Shown here: positions 33,373-42,620 of the stretch, piece by piece
How positions within the stretch are numbered: position 1 is the stretch's first letter
How the letters are laid out: each line of letters opens with the position of its first letter
Assembly: GCF_003226255.1 (NCBI RefSeq)
Contig: NZ_QJST01000003.1
Location: 85,764-149,763 of the forward strand
Reading direction: 5' to 3'
DNA length: 64,000 bases
From: Idiomarina fontislapidosi
GTDB taxonomy: Bacteria > Pseudomonadota > Gammaproteobacteria > Enterobacterales > Alteromonadaceae
Made by a program: the position numbers and the translations under genes
Notes under the pieces: generated by a model
Told to the model about the DNA's origin: nothing
The model's database searches: none
Seen by the model: only the letters and a program-made list of their open reading frames with translations

Positions 33373-34380
33373 ATGAGCGAACCCATTTTTGATTTAACCT
33401 ACGTTTGGGCGGCGATTATCGCGTTCGGCGTCATCATGTATGTACTAATGGATGGTTTTGACTTGGGCCAAGGCATTTTGTTTATGCTTGCGCCGAGCGA
33501 ACAAGACCGCGACATTATGATGAACTCAGTAGCGCCGGTGTGGGATGGTAATGAAACCTGGCTCGTACTGGGTGGTGCGGGGTTATTAGCCGCCTTCCCA
33601 TTGGTTTACAGTATATTTCTGCCGGCGCTCTATATTGGCGTGTTCTTGTTGCTGGCGGGCCTTATTTTCCGCGGTGTTGCGTTCGAATTTCGCTTCAAAG
33701 CACACAGCTCACGCTATTTGTGGAATTGGGCATTTGCTATCGGTTCGACAGTGGCTTCTTTTGCACAAGGTGCGGTCGTGGGCGCATACATACAGGGCTT
33801 TGAAACCGAGAATATGCGCTACGTGGGAGGCGCTTTGGATTGGCTGACGCCATTCACCGTGCTCACCGGGCTTGGCCTGATTGCCGGTTATGCGCTACTT
33901 GGCGCGACATGGTTGGTCATGAAATCTGAGGGCTCCACTCAACAGTGGGCTTATCGGTTAGTCAAACCTCTGCTTGCGGCAGTACTACTGATCTTTGCCC
34001 TGATTAGCGTGTGGACACCGTTTGTTGACCCCTTTGTTGCAGAGCGTTGGTTCTCTCATATCACACCTATTTGGCTATTACCTATTTTGGCGTTAGCGTG
34101 TGCTTTCTGGATTTATCGCTCTATTCAAGCAAAACGCGAAGGGACACCTTTTATTGCCACCATGGGTATGTTTATTTTTACCTACTTAGGTCTGTTAGCA
34201 AGCAAATGGCCTTATGTGGTGCCACCGAATTACACGCTCAGCCAAGCCGCATCTGCACATGAGTCGCAGCTGTTCTTACTGTTGGGCTTATTGTTCGTAA
34301 TACCGATTGTATTGGTTTATACCGCATGGACGTATTGGGTATTCCGCGGCAAAGTGAAGGCCGATCAAGGTTATCATTAA
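33373..34380 (+). CDS. cydB: Cytochrome bd-type quinol oxidase subunit II
   Basis: A 335-residue inner-membrane subunit with about nine helices. MEMBER features include DLTYVWAAIIAFGVIMYVLMDGFDLGQGIL and VWDGNETWLVLGGAGLLAAFPLVYS, both diagnostic of CydB. It is preceded by AAGGAG. The next gene, cydD, begins 6 nt after its stop, leaving no room for a CydX-type small subunit, consistent with a CioAB-type enzyme. Confidence 0.93.
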   Translation: MSEPIFDLTYVWAAIIAFGVIMYVLMDGFDLGQGILFMLAPSEQDRDIMMNSVAPVWDGNETWLVLGGAGLLAAFPLVYSIFLPALYIGVFLLLAGLIFRGVAFEFRFKAHSSRYLWNWAFAIGSTVASFAQGAVVGAYIQGFETENMRYVGGALDWLTPFTVLTGLGLIAGYALLGATWLVMKSEGSTQQWAYRLVKPLLAAVLLIFALISVWTPFVDPFVAERWFSHITPIWLLPILALACAFWIYRSIQAKREGTPFIATMGMFIFTYLGLLASKWPYVVPPNYTLSQAASAHESQLFLLLGLLFVIPIVLVYTAWTYWVFRGKVKADQGYH

Positions 34381-34386
34381 CCACTT

Positions 34387-36021
34387 ATGAGTGATAACTT
34401 TCGCTCTGCGGCGAACTATTTAAAACAGATCCAAGCGGTTGTGCAGCGTTCGACGCGTCGAGCGCTGCTGTTTGGCGTCTTGCACACAGTGAGCGTTATC
34501 CTACAACTCTACCTCATCGCTCAGTTGGCGTATCGCATACTCGCGCTTGAGCAACCCCTGAGTACGCTGACAACCGAGTGGTTATTGTTAATCGTTGCGA
34601 CCTTTATCCGTGCTGTAATGAGCTGGCAACGACAACGTTGGCAGAGTGAGGCGGCGGCCTTGGCGTTACACGATGCGCGTCAGCGTCTACTCAAGCGTTG
34701 GCAGGCTCAATGTAGACAGGGGCGTAACATTGACCGTGCCGATGGCTCAATGTTGGTTGATACGGTTGAGCAGTTACGCGGATATTTCGAGCGTTATTTC
34801 GTGCAACGGTATCTCACTGTGTTAAGTCCGTTGATGATTTTGTTGGTGTGTTTTTGGCTCAACCCTGTCGTCGGCGTTTTGTTGCTGGTCGCTGGACCTA
34901 TTATCCCCGTATTTATGGCGTTAGTCGGTATTGGGGCAGAGCGAATCAGCCAAAAGCATGTACAGAGCAACGTGGCATTGAGTCGCGTGTTTACCAATAT
35001 GTTGAAGAACGCGACAAGCATCAAGCTATTCGGTGGCTTAACTTTTGCCACACATACCATTGCGGCAGCGGGTGAAACGTACCGTCGCGCTAATATGAAA
35101 ACACTCCGATTAGCTTTTTTATCATCAGCTGTTTTAGAGTTTTTCGCCAGCGTGGCTATTGCTGCAGTGGCGCTGTATGTCGGGTTTGGTCTGCTGGGTT
35201 ACATAAATTGGCTGGGTGCTGATGAACTGACGTTATTCAGCGGTTTGTTAGTGCTGATGTTAGCCCCCGAGTATTTTGCACCCTTGCGGCAGTTTGCGCA
35301 GACTTATCACGACCGTGCAGCCGCTATGGGTGCAGCGACGTTACTTAATGCCGATGAGCCGGCTGAGTGGCAGGCGCAGACGGCATTGGCAGAGCCATGC
35401 ATCAGCTTTGCTACACGAGACATTTGTGCGCTCATCAGTGCTGACGAAGGCATCCATTACCCCGATTTAACGATACCCGAAGGTGCTTTGACCGTGATAT
35501 CTGGACCTTCAGGTGCGGGTAAAAGTACGCTTCTCCGAGTGTTGCTTGGTTTGCAGAGGTATCAAGGTACCGTCCTGCATGGGCAGGCGACTGAACAGCC
35601 TATTGCGTACTTTTCGCAACAGCCTTTTTTGTTGCCTGCGAGTATCCGCAGTAATGTGCTGTTGTATTGTGAGGATCAGTTTCGTGACATACAGGCAGTT
35701 TTGCAGCGTGTGGGGCTTGATCAGGCGATAGCGACGGCGCCGAATGGGCTAGATACGATGTTAGGTGAGCGTGGCGCAGGGCTGTCGGGTGGTGAGCAGC
35801 GCCGCTTGGCGTTAGCGCGCTGTTTACTGAGTTCATACCCCGTGGTCATATTAGATGAGCCGACAGAAAATCTAGACAGCGACTCAGCGGATGTGATTCG
35901 TCGAGAACTGCGCAGCTTGTGCAAGAGCGGTCGGACAGTGATCGTTGCGACTCATGATGAAGACCTGATCGCACGGGCAGACCATCACATTAAGTTAAAC
36001 CTTGGGGGCGGCGATGGTTAG
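34387..36021 (+). CDS. cydD: Thiol reductant ABC exporter subunit CydD
   Basis: A 544-residue half-transporter with six N-terminal membrane helices and an ATPase domain. Walker A is GPSGAGKST, the signature LSGGEQRRLALARCLL, and Walker B VVILDEPTENLD. With CydC it exports cysteine and glutathione to the periplasm, needed for assembly of cytochrome bd. It follows cydB by 6 nt and overlaps cydC by 8 nt. Confidence 0.93.
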   Translation: MSDNFRSAANYLKQIQAVVQRSTRRALLFGVLHTVSVILQLYLIAQLAYRILALEQPLSTLTTEWLLLIVATFIRAVMSWQRQRWQSEAAALALHDARQRLLKRWQAQCRQGRNIDRADGSMLVDTVEQLRGYFERYFVQRYLTVLSPLMILLVCFWLNPVVGVLLLVAGPIIPVFMALVGIGAERISQKHVQSNVALSRVFTNMLKNATSIKLFGGLTFATHTIAAAGETYRRANMKTLRLAFLSSAVLEFFASVAIAAVALYVGFGLLGYINWLGADELTLFSGLLVLMLAPEYFAPLRQFAQTYHDRAAAMGAATLLNADEPAEWQAQTALAEPCISFATRDICALISADEGIHYPDLTIPEGALTVISGPSGAGKSTLLRVLLGLQRYQGTVLHGQATEQPIAYFSQQPFLLPASIRSNVLLYCEDQFRDIQAVLQRVGLDQAIATAPNGLDTMLGERGAGLSGGEQRRLALARCLLSSYPVVILDEPTENLDSDSADVIRRELRSLCKSGRTVIVATHDEDLIARADHHIKLNLGGGDG

Positions 36022-37618
36022 ACCGGTGGGCTTTCAACCTTGGCTAAAAAGCTTCTACGATCATCGTTGGCAGTGGATATTTGGCTTTGCCTTAGCGTTA
36101 GTTACGGTTGTTGCTGGGATTGGCCTGCTAGCGCTATCGGGGTGGTTTATCACTGCTTCAGCACTGTTCATCACGGTCAATATTTATGCACCTGGGTCAG
36201 GTATTCGTTTCTTCGCTGTAACACGGACTGTGGCACGTTATGTTGAGCGACTAGTTAATCATGATCTGGTGTTAAAAATACAGGCGCGCTGGCGCATTGC
36301 TTGGTTTAAATATTTTCAGCGCGATGCCTATCAAGGGCTTGCTCGGTTTCGCGTGGCGCATGCGATTCAGGGGTTAACGCGACATATCGAAGCAATGGAT
36401 AACCTATGGCTGCGGTTAGCCATGCCAACAATAACGACCGCCGCGGTGAGCCTATGTTTTGCGATTTGGTTTAGCTTTTATAGCTTGGCACTGGCTGGCA
36501 TCGTGATAGCGACTTGGTTAGCTGCTAGCTGGGCGATATCGCGGTTAGCCACATACTCGTTGCTACAAGCGGTCAGCGTTGAGAAGTATCAGCAACGTAT
36601 GCGTTCGCGTGGGATGGCGCTTACTGAGTCAATGGAAGAGACGCTGGCGTGGCAACAGTTCGAAAAGCAAAGCCAATCTATTAGCGAGTACTCTGCCAAG
36701 ACTGAGCGCGCCTTTAACGCCGAGCAACAGCGTACACACCGCATTAAACTATACCTTGAGTGGCTCACCCATGGCGCTATTGTGGCGATTTACTTATTGG
36801 CGTTGCAGTTATTTGCTGATAGTGCTGAGCAAGTGAGTACGGCTGAGGTTGTGATGCTGTTGTTGGCTGCGTTGGCGTGGCAAGAGTTGTTACTTGAACT
36901 CCCCCAACAATGGCAAAGTTATGGTCGAACAGCGCTGGCGAGCCGAAGACTACTCGCCAAAACAACCGGTGATGAGTCGGTGGCGTCCGTCATCCAGTCC
37001 GATGATGGCGCGTTAAGCTTCCAAGCGGTTAGTGTCTATCGTCAAGGTCGACAGCTATTTAACCCAATGAGTTGTTCAGCTCAAGCCGGACAATGGCTAT
37101 GGTTATCTGCACCGTCAGGTGAGGGGAAGTCGACATTACTCAATGCAACAGCAGGCATGCATCACGCGGTTGATGGTGTGATCGCGGTACCTGAATTGGC
37201 GCGTTTTAGCTATCTCACACAGCATACCGATGTATTGGACGATACGACTTTTAATAATCTTACACTCGGGCGAGAAATCAGCGAACAGCGACTGTGGACT
37301 GTCCTCGAGTGGGTCGAACTGGCGGAACGTATTCGACAACTCCCCGCGCAACTGCATACGCCCATCGGCGAGCAGGGCGTGCGTTTATCTGGGGGACAAT
37401 ATAGACGTCTGGCGTTGGCACGTGCGCTAGTTGAAGAGGCACCACTATTGATTCTTGATGAGCCTTTCTCAGGCTTAGATTCTGCGCTGGCTGAACGAAT
37501 CACGATGCGATTAATGCGTGTATGTCCGCAGACTATCGTACTGGTTGCAAGCCACCATGTGCCTGCATTTGTGCAGGCACACGAGGCGCATCAAGTGATT
37601 CAATTAAGTCACAGCTAG
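36014..37618 (+). CDS. cydC: Thiol reductant ABC exporter subunit CydC
   Basis: A 534-residue half-transporter, partner of CydD. Membrane helices come first (WIFGFALALVTVVAGIGLLALSGWFI), then the ATPase domain with Walker A APSGEGKST, signature LSGGQYRRLALARALV and Walker B LLILDEPFSGLD. The first Gly of Walker A is replaced by Ala, which may reduce ATP turnover at that site. The ATG at 36014 lies inside the end of cydD with GGGGGCGG upstream; a TTG at 36002 is less likely. The 3' end overlaps the convergent kynureninase gene by 15 bp. Confidence 0.92.
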   Translation: MVRPVGFQPWLKSFYDHRWQWIFGFALALVTVVAGIGLLALSGWFITASALFITVNIYAPGSGIRFFAVTRTVARYVERLVNHDLVLKIQARWRIAWFKYFQRDAYQGLARFRVAHAIQGLTRHIEAMDNLWLRLAMPTITTAAVSLCFAIWFSFYSLALAGIVIATWLAASWAISRLATYSLLQAVSVEKYQQRMRSRGMALTESMEETLAWQQFEKQSQSISEYSAKTERAFNAEQQRTHRIKLYLEWLTHGAIVAIYLLALQLFADSAEQVSTAEVVMLLLAALAWQELLLELPQQWQSYGRTALASRRLLAKTTGDESVASVIQSDDGALSFQAVSVYRQGRQLFNPMSCSAQAGQWLWLSAPSGEGKSTLLNATAGMHHAVDGVIAVPELARFSYLTQHTDVLDDTTFNNLTLGREISEQRLWTVLEWVELAERIRQLPAQLHTPIGEQGVRLSGGQYRRLALARALVEEAPLLILDEPFSGLDSALAERITMRLMRVCPQTIVLVASHHVPAFVQAHEAHQVIQLSHS

Positions 37619-38845
37619 GCGTTGTTGCCAGCGCGGATCCAAATAGGACTGGCTCTCCATAATGTCGGCGAGTTGCTCTAATGCGACTTGGATTTCACGA
37701 AACTGATTATACAGCGGTGCAAAACCAAAGCGGATATAATTAGGCGCTCTAAAGTCGGCGATTACACCTCGGTCAATCAGCGCTTGGCAGATTTGGTAAG
37801 CGTGAGGATGCGCATAGCTCAACTGACTGCCTCGGTGTTGTGCTTGAGGGGGGGAGATAAGCTCGAACTCGGATGCCCAATCATGGCATGCTAAGCCGTG
37901 TTGAAACGCGTGAGTGAGCTGTAGTGATTTGGCGCGAACTTGCTCTAATGAAACGCCATCAAAGCAATCCAGCGCGGCATTCACCGCTTGCATAGAAATA
38001 ACCGGTGGCGTACCGACCAACATACGCTGAATGCCAGCCGCGCCTTGGTAGTCGGGATTAAAGTCAAACGGGCGGCTATGGCCAAACCAGCCTTGTAGAG
38101 GCTGCTTGAGCGCCGCATGGTGGCGTTGGTTCACATAAACAAACGCGGGGGCTCCTGGCCCTGCATTTAAGTACTTGTAAGTACAGCCAACGGCATAATC
38201 AATTTGCCACTGATTGAGTTGAATCGGCATGACCCCAGCGCTGTGCGCCAAGTCAGCAATAACTAACGCATTAAATGAGTGAGCAACCTCGGCAAGTTTT
38301 GCCAAATCGAGTCGACGGCCTGTTCTAAAATTAACCTCAGTTGCCAATACCGCCACAGTTTGATCGTCAATCGCATCGATGAGTTCGGATTCATCAACCA
38401 GTTTGAGTTCACAGCGTTGTTGACCTAAAAATGCTTCAACGCCTTGCACCATGTAAAGGTCGGTCGGAAAGTTGTCGCGGGTTGAAAGAATAATGCGACG
38501 GTCATGACTACCGACTGCGCTCATTGCGGCACAGATGACTTTAAACAAATTGACCGAAATAGAGTCGCAGCAAATAACCTCGTCAGCGCGAGCTCCAATT
38601 AACTGAGCAATTTTAGCGCCTACGCTGGTAGGTAAGCTCACCCAGTTATGTTGATTCCAACTTTTTATCAGGTCACCGCCCCACTGTGTCGCGGTTGTCT
38701 TATTAACGACCTCGGCGACGCGCTTTGGTAGGGCACCTAATGAGTTGCCATCGAAATAAATGATGTCAGGCGGCAACTGGAAGTCGTCACGTTTATGAGC
38801 GAGGGGATCGTCGCGATCAAGTTGCGCATAATCAGTTTGATTCAT
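37604..38845 (-). CDS. kynU: Kynureninase
   Basis: A 413-residue PLP enzyme that cleaves kynurenine to anthranilate and alanine in tryptophan breakdown. The motif IIYFDGNSLGALP, the aspartate in IADLAHSAG (D198) and the Schiff-base lysine in CTYKYLNAGPG (K224) are all present. Length is normal for the family. The start overlaps the end of the upstream hydrolase gene by 14 nt, so the two are translationally coupled. Tryptophan 2,3-dioxygenase, the first pathway enzyme, is not in the window. Confidence 0.93.
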   Translation of the reverse strand: MNQTDYAQLDRDDPLAHKRDDFQLPPDIIYFDGNSLGALPKRVAEVVNKTTATQWGGDLIKSWNQHNWVSLPTSVGAKIAQLIGARADEVICCDSISVNLFKVICAAMSAVGSHDRRIILSTRDNFPTDLYMVQGVEAFLGQQRCELKLVDESELIDAIDDQTVAVLATEVNFRTGRRLDLAKLAEVAHSFNALVIADLAHSAGVMPIQLNQWQIDYAVGCTYKYLNAGPGAPAFVYVNQRHHAALKQPLQGWFGHSRPFDFNPDYQGAAGIQRMLVGTPPVISMQAVNAALDCFDGVSLEQVRAKSLQLTHAFQHGLACHDWASEFELISPPQAQHRGSQLSYAHPHAYQICQALIDRGVIADFRAPNYIRFGFAPLYNQFREIQVALEQLADIMESQSYLDPRWQQRLAVT

Positions 38846-39680
38846 TAAAAATATCCTTTAATAGCTGCTCAGTACGAGCAAATGCCGCGGTATTTGGATG
38901 TAACCAGTCGAAATGGCCAGCGCCTGATTGGACATAAACGGATTGCACGCGCTCAGCCAAAGCCTGCGACTGGTGCGGATTAACGATAGGGTCGTCGCTA
39001 CCGTGTAACAAATAAACGGGACTGTTAAACTGCTGCGTCGCTGGATTGGCATCACGATACGCGTCGGTGTGGTCTTGTACCATTCCTCCCATAAATCGCT
39101 CAGTGACGGCTTCGCAGCTATTGGTGCCTTGGCTGTACTCTACGATATTACTGATTGCGGCAAGACCCACTGCGGCGTCGATATTGTCAGCAAGCAGCTC
39201 ATCTGCGGCGGTAAGCAGTGCTAAGTGTCCACCTGCTGAGTGGCCCATAACCACGGTTTTCAGTTCATCTGTCTTCGCTTGTTCAGAGATGCGTTGAACA
39301 GCGGTGCTGATATCTTGGTAGCTGGTCGGCCAGCCGCCGCCATTACCGACTCGTCGATACTCGATACCATAGACGTGATAACCAGTCTGGTTTAATGCTG
39401 ACATATAGGGTCGGGCGTGTTGAATATCGTAATCGCTCAACCAACAGCCGCCATGAATAAATATTAAGTGCCCTTTAGGCTTTTGCTCGGCACGCCAGAC
39501 TTCAATAAACTGGCTACTGTCATCACCATAGCGGATCGTCTCGCCCGCTGCCGTATAACTGAGCTCAGTAATCGACCCGTAGGGCACGGGCATGTCTGCC
39601 TGATCGTGAGCTGCACACGCCAATGGCGCTATACAAGTGATTGATAGCGCCGTTATTAGTGATGTAAAAAGAGGCTTCAT
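38832..39680 (-). CDS. Alpha/beta hydrolase, probable kynurenine formamidase, with signal peptide
   Basis: A 282-residue hydrolase. The oxyanion motif HGG is at 76-78, nucleophile S148 in GHSAGG, a likely acid Asp in LLHGSDDPIV and the His in GAGHFDWL. This arrangement fits eukaryote-like formamidases of the HSL type, and coupling to kynU suggests N-formylkynurenine as substrate. The first 24 residues (MKPLFTSLITALSITCIAPLACA) look like a secretory signal, which is odd for a formamidase working with a cytosolic kynureninase. I chose the ATG at 39680; a TTG at 39716 adds 12 residues but leaves the hydrophobic segment internal. Substrate is inferred. Confidence 0.75.
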   Translation of the reverse strand: MKPLFTSLITALSITCIAPLACAAHDQADMPVPYGSITELSYTAAGETIRYGDDSSQFIEVWRAEQKPKGHLIFIHGGCWLSDYDIQHARPYMSALNQTGYHVYGIEYRRVGNGGGWPTSYQDISTAVQRISEQAKTDELKTVVMGHSAGGHLALLTAADELLADNIDAAVGLAAISNIVEYSQGTNSCEAVTERFMGGMVQDHTDAYRDANPATQQFNSPVYLLHGSDDPIVNPHQSQALAERVQSVYVQSGAGHFDWLHPNTAAFARTEQLLKDIFNESN

Positions 39681-39725
39681 GTATGGTTTTTGCTTCGGTG
39701 TTTCATGAGTTTGCAAAAACCATAC
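39681..39725 (-). promoter_or_regulatory. 13-bp inverted repeat abutting the hydrolase start codon
   Basis: GTATGGTTTTTGC (39681-39693) and GCAAAAACCATAC (39713-39725) are perfect complements around 19 nt. The inner arm touches the ATG of the hydrolase-kynU operon, and the outer arm begins 11 nt after the upstream channel gene. It could be an RNA hairpin controlling translation or an operator. No T tract follows, so an ordinary terminator is unlikely. Confidence 0.6.
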
Positions 39726-39735
39726 AACTTTGTCC

Positions 39736-40992
39736 TTAAGACTGCAATGATCGGTGGCTAAACTCGCGCATGCTGATGCGTAGATCTTGACCCGAGGTCT
39801 CTTGAAACACGTTTAAACCGAAGGCGGGTAAAATCGCCAATAAGTGGTCAAATATATCGGCCTGAATACCTTCGTAATCAACCCATGCAATGGTTTTAGT
39901 GAAGCAATAAATCTCGAGCGGCAAACCTTGCGCTGTGGGACTCAGCTGGCGGACCATCAGCGTCATGTCTTGATGAATTTGCGGATGGCTTTCGAGATAT
40001 TTTTGTACATAAGCTCTAAACGTACCGATATTCGTGACATTACGGCTGTTGATGGGATCATGACCTTCGCTGACCAGTTTTTCATTCCAACTCTTAATAT
40101 CTTGCTCTTTGTCATCTAGATACTGCGTTAGAATTTTAAACTTACGTAGTCGGGATTTATCTTCCTCACTCAAAAAACCAATACTTGTCTGATCGATGAA
40201 CAAGCTGCGCTTAATACGACGACCGCCTGCTTCTTGCATACCTCGCCAGTTTTTAAACGACTCCGAAATAAGTCGCTTAGTAGGAATCGTGGTAATGGTT
40301 TTATCCCAATTCTGCACGCGCACGGTGTGTAACGCCATGTCGATAACGTCACCGTCGGCATTGAGCTGGGGCATTTCGATCCAGTCGCCTACACGAATCA
40401 TATCGTTTGAAGACAACTGAATACTGGCAACGAAAGACAAAATCGTATCTTGAAATACAAGCATGGTGACCGCGCCCATGGCACCAATACCGGATAGCAG
40501 GATTACAGGGGATTTATCGATCAGTGCTGCGATAATCAAAATCGCCGCGATAAGATATACAGCAATGGTCGCAATCTGCAAATAGCCTTTAATCGGTTTT
40601 AAATGAGCATTGGGGCGACGGCTGTATAGTTCATTAATGCTGCTCATTGCAGCGCTAAATGCGCGCGCGATGGTGAGTACGATGTACGCCACCGCGACAT
40701 TTTGCACGATAGTAATGACGGTATCAGACAGGTCTGGAACCCAATGTATACCAGCGGTAAGCAGTAATGCAGGCACCACTTGCGAGAGTCGACTGATAAT
40801 TTTTTTAAGCCCCACACTGGGGTCTCGACCTATTTCAGTGCGTGTTAAGAGTCGCGCCACACCGCGTAGCAAGATGTGTTTGGTAAAAAACTGTGCTAAC
40901 CAAACTGCTAAAGCAAGCAAGATACATGCACTGAGTGTGTACGCGTACGGACGCCCCTCGGCCCATTCGATAAACCAATCCGGGTAACTCAC
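39736..40992 (-). CDS. Mechanosensitive ion channel, YbdG/MscM-like
   Basis: A 418-residue inner-membrane protein. About five helices lead to the MscS pore and beta domain: VILLSGIGAMGAVTMLVFQDTILSFVASIQLSSNDMIRVGDWIEMPQLNADGDV. The segment after it (TTIPTKRLISESFKNWRGMQEAGGRRIKRSL) and the length close to E. coli YbdG (415) place it in the YbdG subgroup rather than MscS. It would relieve osmotic pressure. Its GTG start overlaps the upstream Mpo1-like gene stop by 4 nt. Confidence 0.88.
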   Translation of the reverse strand: MSYPDWFIEWAEGRPYAYTLSACILLALAVWLAQFFTKHILLRGVARLLTRTEIGRDPSVGLKKIISRLSQVVPALLLTAGIHWVPDLSDTVITIVQNVAVAYIVLTIARAFSAAMSSINELYSRRPNAHLKPIKGYLQIATIAVYLIAAILIIAALIDKSPVILLSGIGAMGAVTMLVFQDTILSFVASIQLSSNDMIRVGDWIEMPQLNADGDVIDMALHTVRVQNWDKTITTIPTKRLISESFKNWRGMQEAGGRRIKRSLFIDQTSIGFLSEEDKSRLRKFKILTQYLDDKEQDIKSWNEKLVSEGHDPINSRNVTNIGTFRAYVQKYLESHPQIHQDMTLMVRQLSPTAQGLPLEIYCFTKTIAWVDYEGIQADIFDHLLAILPAFGLNVFQETSGQDLRISMREFSHRSLQS

Positions 40993-41480
40993 TGACGTTT
41001 CTCAACCTCATGTTTTAGTTGTTTGCGTAAGCCTAAAAAGAAGATAACTTCGGTGACTACAAATAATGGGCCGATAGCGAGTCCCATAATATCGTCGACA
41101 AATGCAGGCTTCTTACCCTCAAAATAATGACCGATAAATTGAAAGATCCAGCCGACGATAAATAACCCGATTCCAAATACCAGCCATGCTGTTGTCGGGA
41201 GTGCAGCAAGCTCACGACTGACGGACAAACCTAGCCACAGAAGCACGGTCATCAGCAGTCCAAGAGGTATATCGAGTCGTATGTAGAAGACTACTGCAAT
41301 AAATACCACTAAGTTGGCTGGCGTCAATAATAGGTATCCAACACTAAACTCAGGGCGACTAAGCAAGGTCAGAATAGCCACTACAATCAGCGGGATACCA
41401 ATAAGATGGGTTAGTATATTGCGCGAGTCACGATGATACTTTGCATAGTGTGCCAAGTGCTCGACGAGTGAGCGGCTCAT
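40989..41480 (-). CDS. Mpo1-like (DUF962) membrane protein
   Basis: A 163-residue membrane protein with four or five helices. HLAHYAKYHRDSRNILTHLIGIP near the start and IFQFIGHYFEGKKPAF in the middle carry the conserved histidines of the Mpo1/YGL010w family. The yeast member is an iron-dependent dioxygenase in alpha-oxidation of 2-hydroxy fatty acids. The start at 41480 has AAGG upstream; a longer frame to 41543 lacks one. It is coupled to the downstream channel gene and may modify membrane lipids (inference). Confidence 0.85.
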   Translation of the reverse strand: MSRSLVEHLAHYAKYHRDSRNILTHLIGIPLIVVAILTLLSRPEFSVGYLLLTPANLVVFIAVVFYIRLDIPLGLLMTVLLWLGLSVSRELAALPTTAWLVFGIGLFIVGWIFQFIGHYFEGKKPAFVDDIMGLAIGPLFVVTEVIFFLGLRKQLKHEVEKRQ

Positions 41481-41598
41481 AGAGTAACCTTTTTGACAGA
41501 ATTTAATGCGAGTAAGAGTGCAACGAAGCCAAGCTACTGTCAATTACAAAAGCTTGTTAGACTTAGGCGTATTGAGGTGTATCTGAAAGGAGTATTCG

Positions 41599-42174
41599 AT
41601 GTCTCATGATACCAGTTCGTTAAATAAACAACGTCAAGATTTGTCAGCCTATGAGTCGGTATGGCTGTTTGGCTATGGCTCGCTTATTTATAAGGTTGAC
41701 TTCCCTTATCTTGAACGCAAACCCGCCAGTATCACGGGTTGGAGTCGTCGCTTTTGGCAAGGCTCGCATGACCATCGCGGTACCCCTGAATCTCCAGGAC
41801 GCGTGCTTACGCTGATTGAAACTCCGGGTGAGCAATGTACGGGCATGGCTTATCGTGTTTCACCCGAAGTGTTTGAACACCTCGATCATCGTGAAAAGAA
41901 TGGCTACCTACGCTTTTTTACGCCGATGCAATTTAATGATGGTCATCAAGCGGATGGATTGGTGTATATCGCCAGTAAGGACAATGCGGCTTTTCTCGGG
42001 GATGCACCTTTAAGCGATATAGCGGCGCACATTGCGCGAAGCCGTGGTCCGAGTGGTGAAAACAGTGAGTACCTACTTAAGCTTTCTCAGGGGCTTCGTG
42101 ATCTGGGCGTGGTCGATCCGCACGTTGAGGGGATTCGACAACATCTTGAACCCTTGTTGAAGGGGCAGGAGTAG
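41599..42174 (+). CDS. Gamma-glutamylcyclotransferase, ChaC-like
   Basis: A 191-residue enzyme. The glycine-rich substrate loop VWLFGYGSLIYKVDFPYLERKPA and the catalytic Glu in LDHREKNGYLR identify ChaC, which cleaves glutathione to 5-oxoproline and Cys-Gly. AAAGGAG precedes the ATG. It is divergent from the Mpo1-like gene and convergent with the ArsR region. Confidence 0.9.
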   Translation: MSHDTSSLNKQRQDLSAYESVWLFGYGSLIYKVDFPYLERKPASITGWSRRFWQGSHDHRGTPESPGRVLTLIETPGEQCTGMAYRVSPEVFEHLDHREKNGYLRFFTPMQFNDGHQADGLVYIASKDNAAFLGDAPLSDIAAHIARSRGPSGENSEYLLKLSQGLRDLGVVDPHVEGIRQHLEPLLKGQE

Positions 42175-42295
42175 GTACGCCTACACATAATCGACATTCG
42201 CCGTCACTAGCCACAGAGCGTTCTACATAACGGAGTTTGTGGCTTGCTCGCTCGCGATTCGCCGACACTTGGTACACACGATGTCGTTCTGTCAT
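42077..42295 (-). CDS. Possible small CxxC protein
   Basis: A 72-residue frame beginning 25 nt after the ArsR gene on the same strand. The first 40 residues (MTERHRVYQVS...VASDGECRLC) lie in otherwise empty DNA; the last 30 or so run antisense to chaC. One CRLC pair is the only feature. The ribosome site is weak (AGGTAAC). It could be a small partner of the regulator or a chance frame; the long antisense overlap argues for caution. Confidence 0.25.
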   Translation of the reverse strand: MTERHRVYQVSANRERASHKLRYVERSVASDGECRLCVGVPTPAPSTRVQDVVESPQRADRPRPDHEAPEKA

Positions 42296-42320
42296 TAACG
42301 GGTTACCTACGCCAACTTAA

Positions 42321-42620
42321 TTAATTGGTTGGACAGTAAAGCTGGTAGAGTAGTTCCATGATAGTCTTGGTATTACCATCGCACAGTCGATAATAGATAT
42401 ACTTACCCTGGCGGCGCGTAGATACGAGTTCTTGTTGCCTGAGGCGATTTAAATGTTGGGAAAGCATCGGTTGGTGAATGTCGAGTTGTTGCTCAATTTC
42501 ACCCACAGAGCATTCTTGCTCGCTTAACAAGCACAATATCAACAAGCGATCGGGGTGCGATAGCAGCTGCATGACTTTTGCGGCCTCTTGCGACGAAGCC
42601 TTTAGCGTTTCCGGATTCAT
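42321..42620 (-). CDS. ArsR-family regulator, BigR/YgaV-like
   Basis: A 99-residue winged-helix repressor. MQLLSHPDRLLILCLLSEQECSVGEIEQQLDIHQPMLSQHLNRLRQQELV is the ArsR DNA-binding fold, and the chain ends LLYQLYCPTN. Cysteines at 30 and 96 sit where the persulfide-sensing pair of BigR, SqrR and YgaV is expected, so a role in sensing reactive sulfur is plausible. No sulfur-oxidation gene is adjacent, so the target is unknown. Confidence 0.85.
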   Translation of the reverse strand: MNPETLKASSQEAAKVMQLLSHPDRLLILCLLSEQECSVGEIEQQLDIHQPMLSQHLNRLRQQELVSTRRQGKYIYYRLCDGNTKTIMELLYQLYCPTN

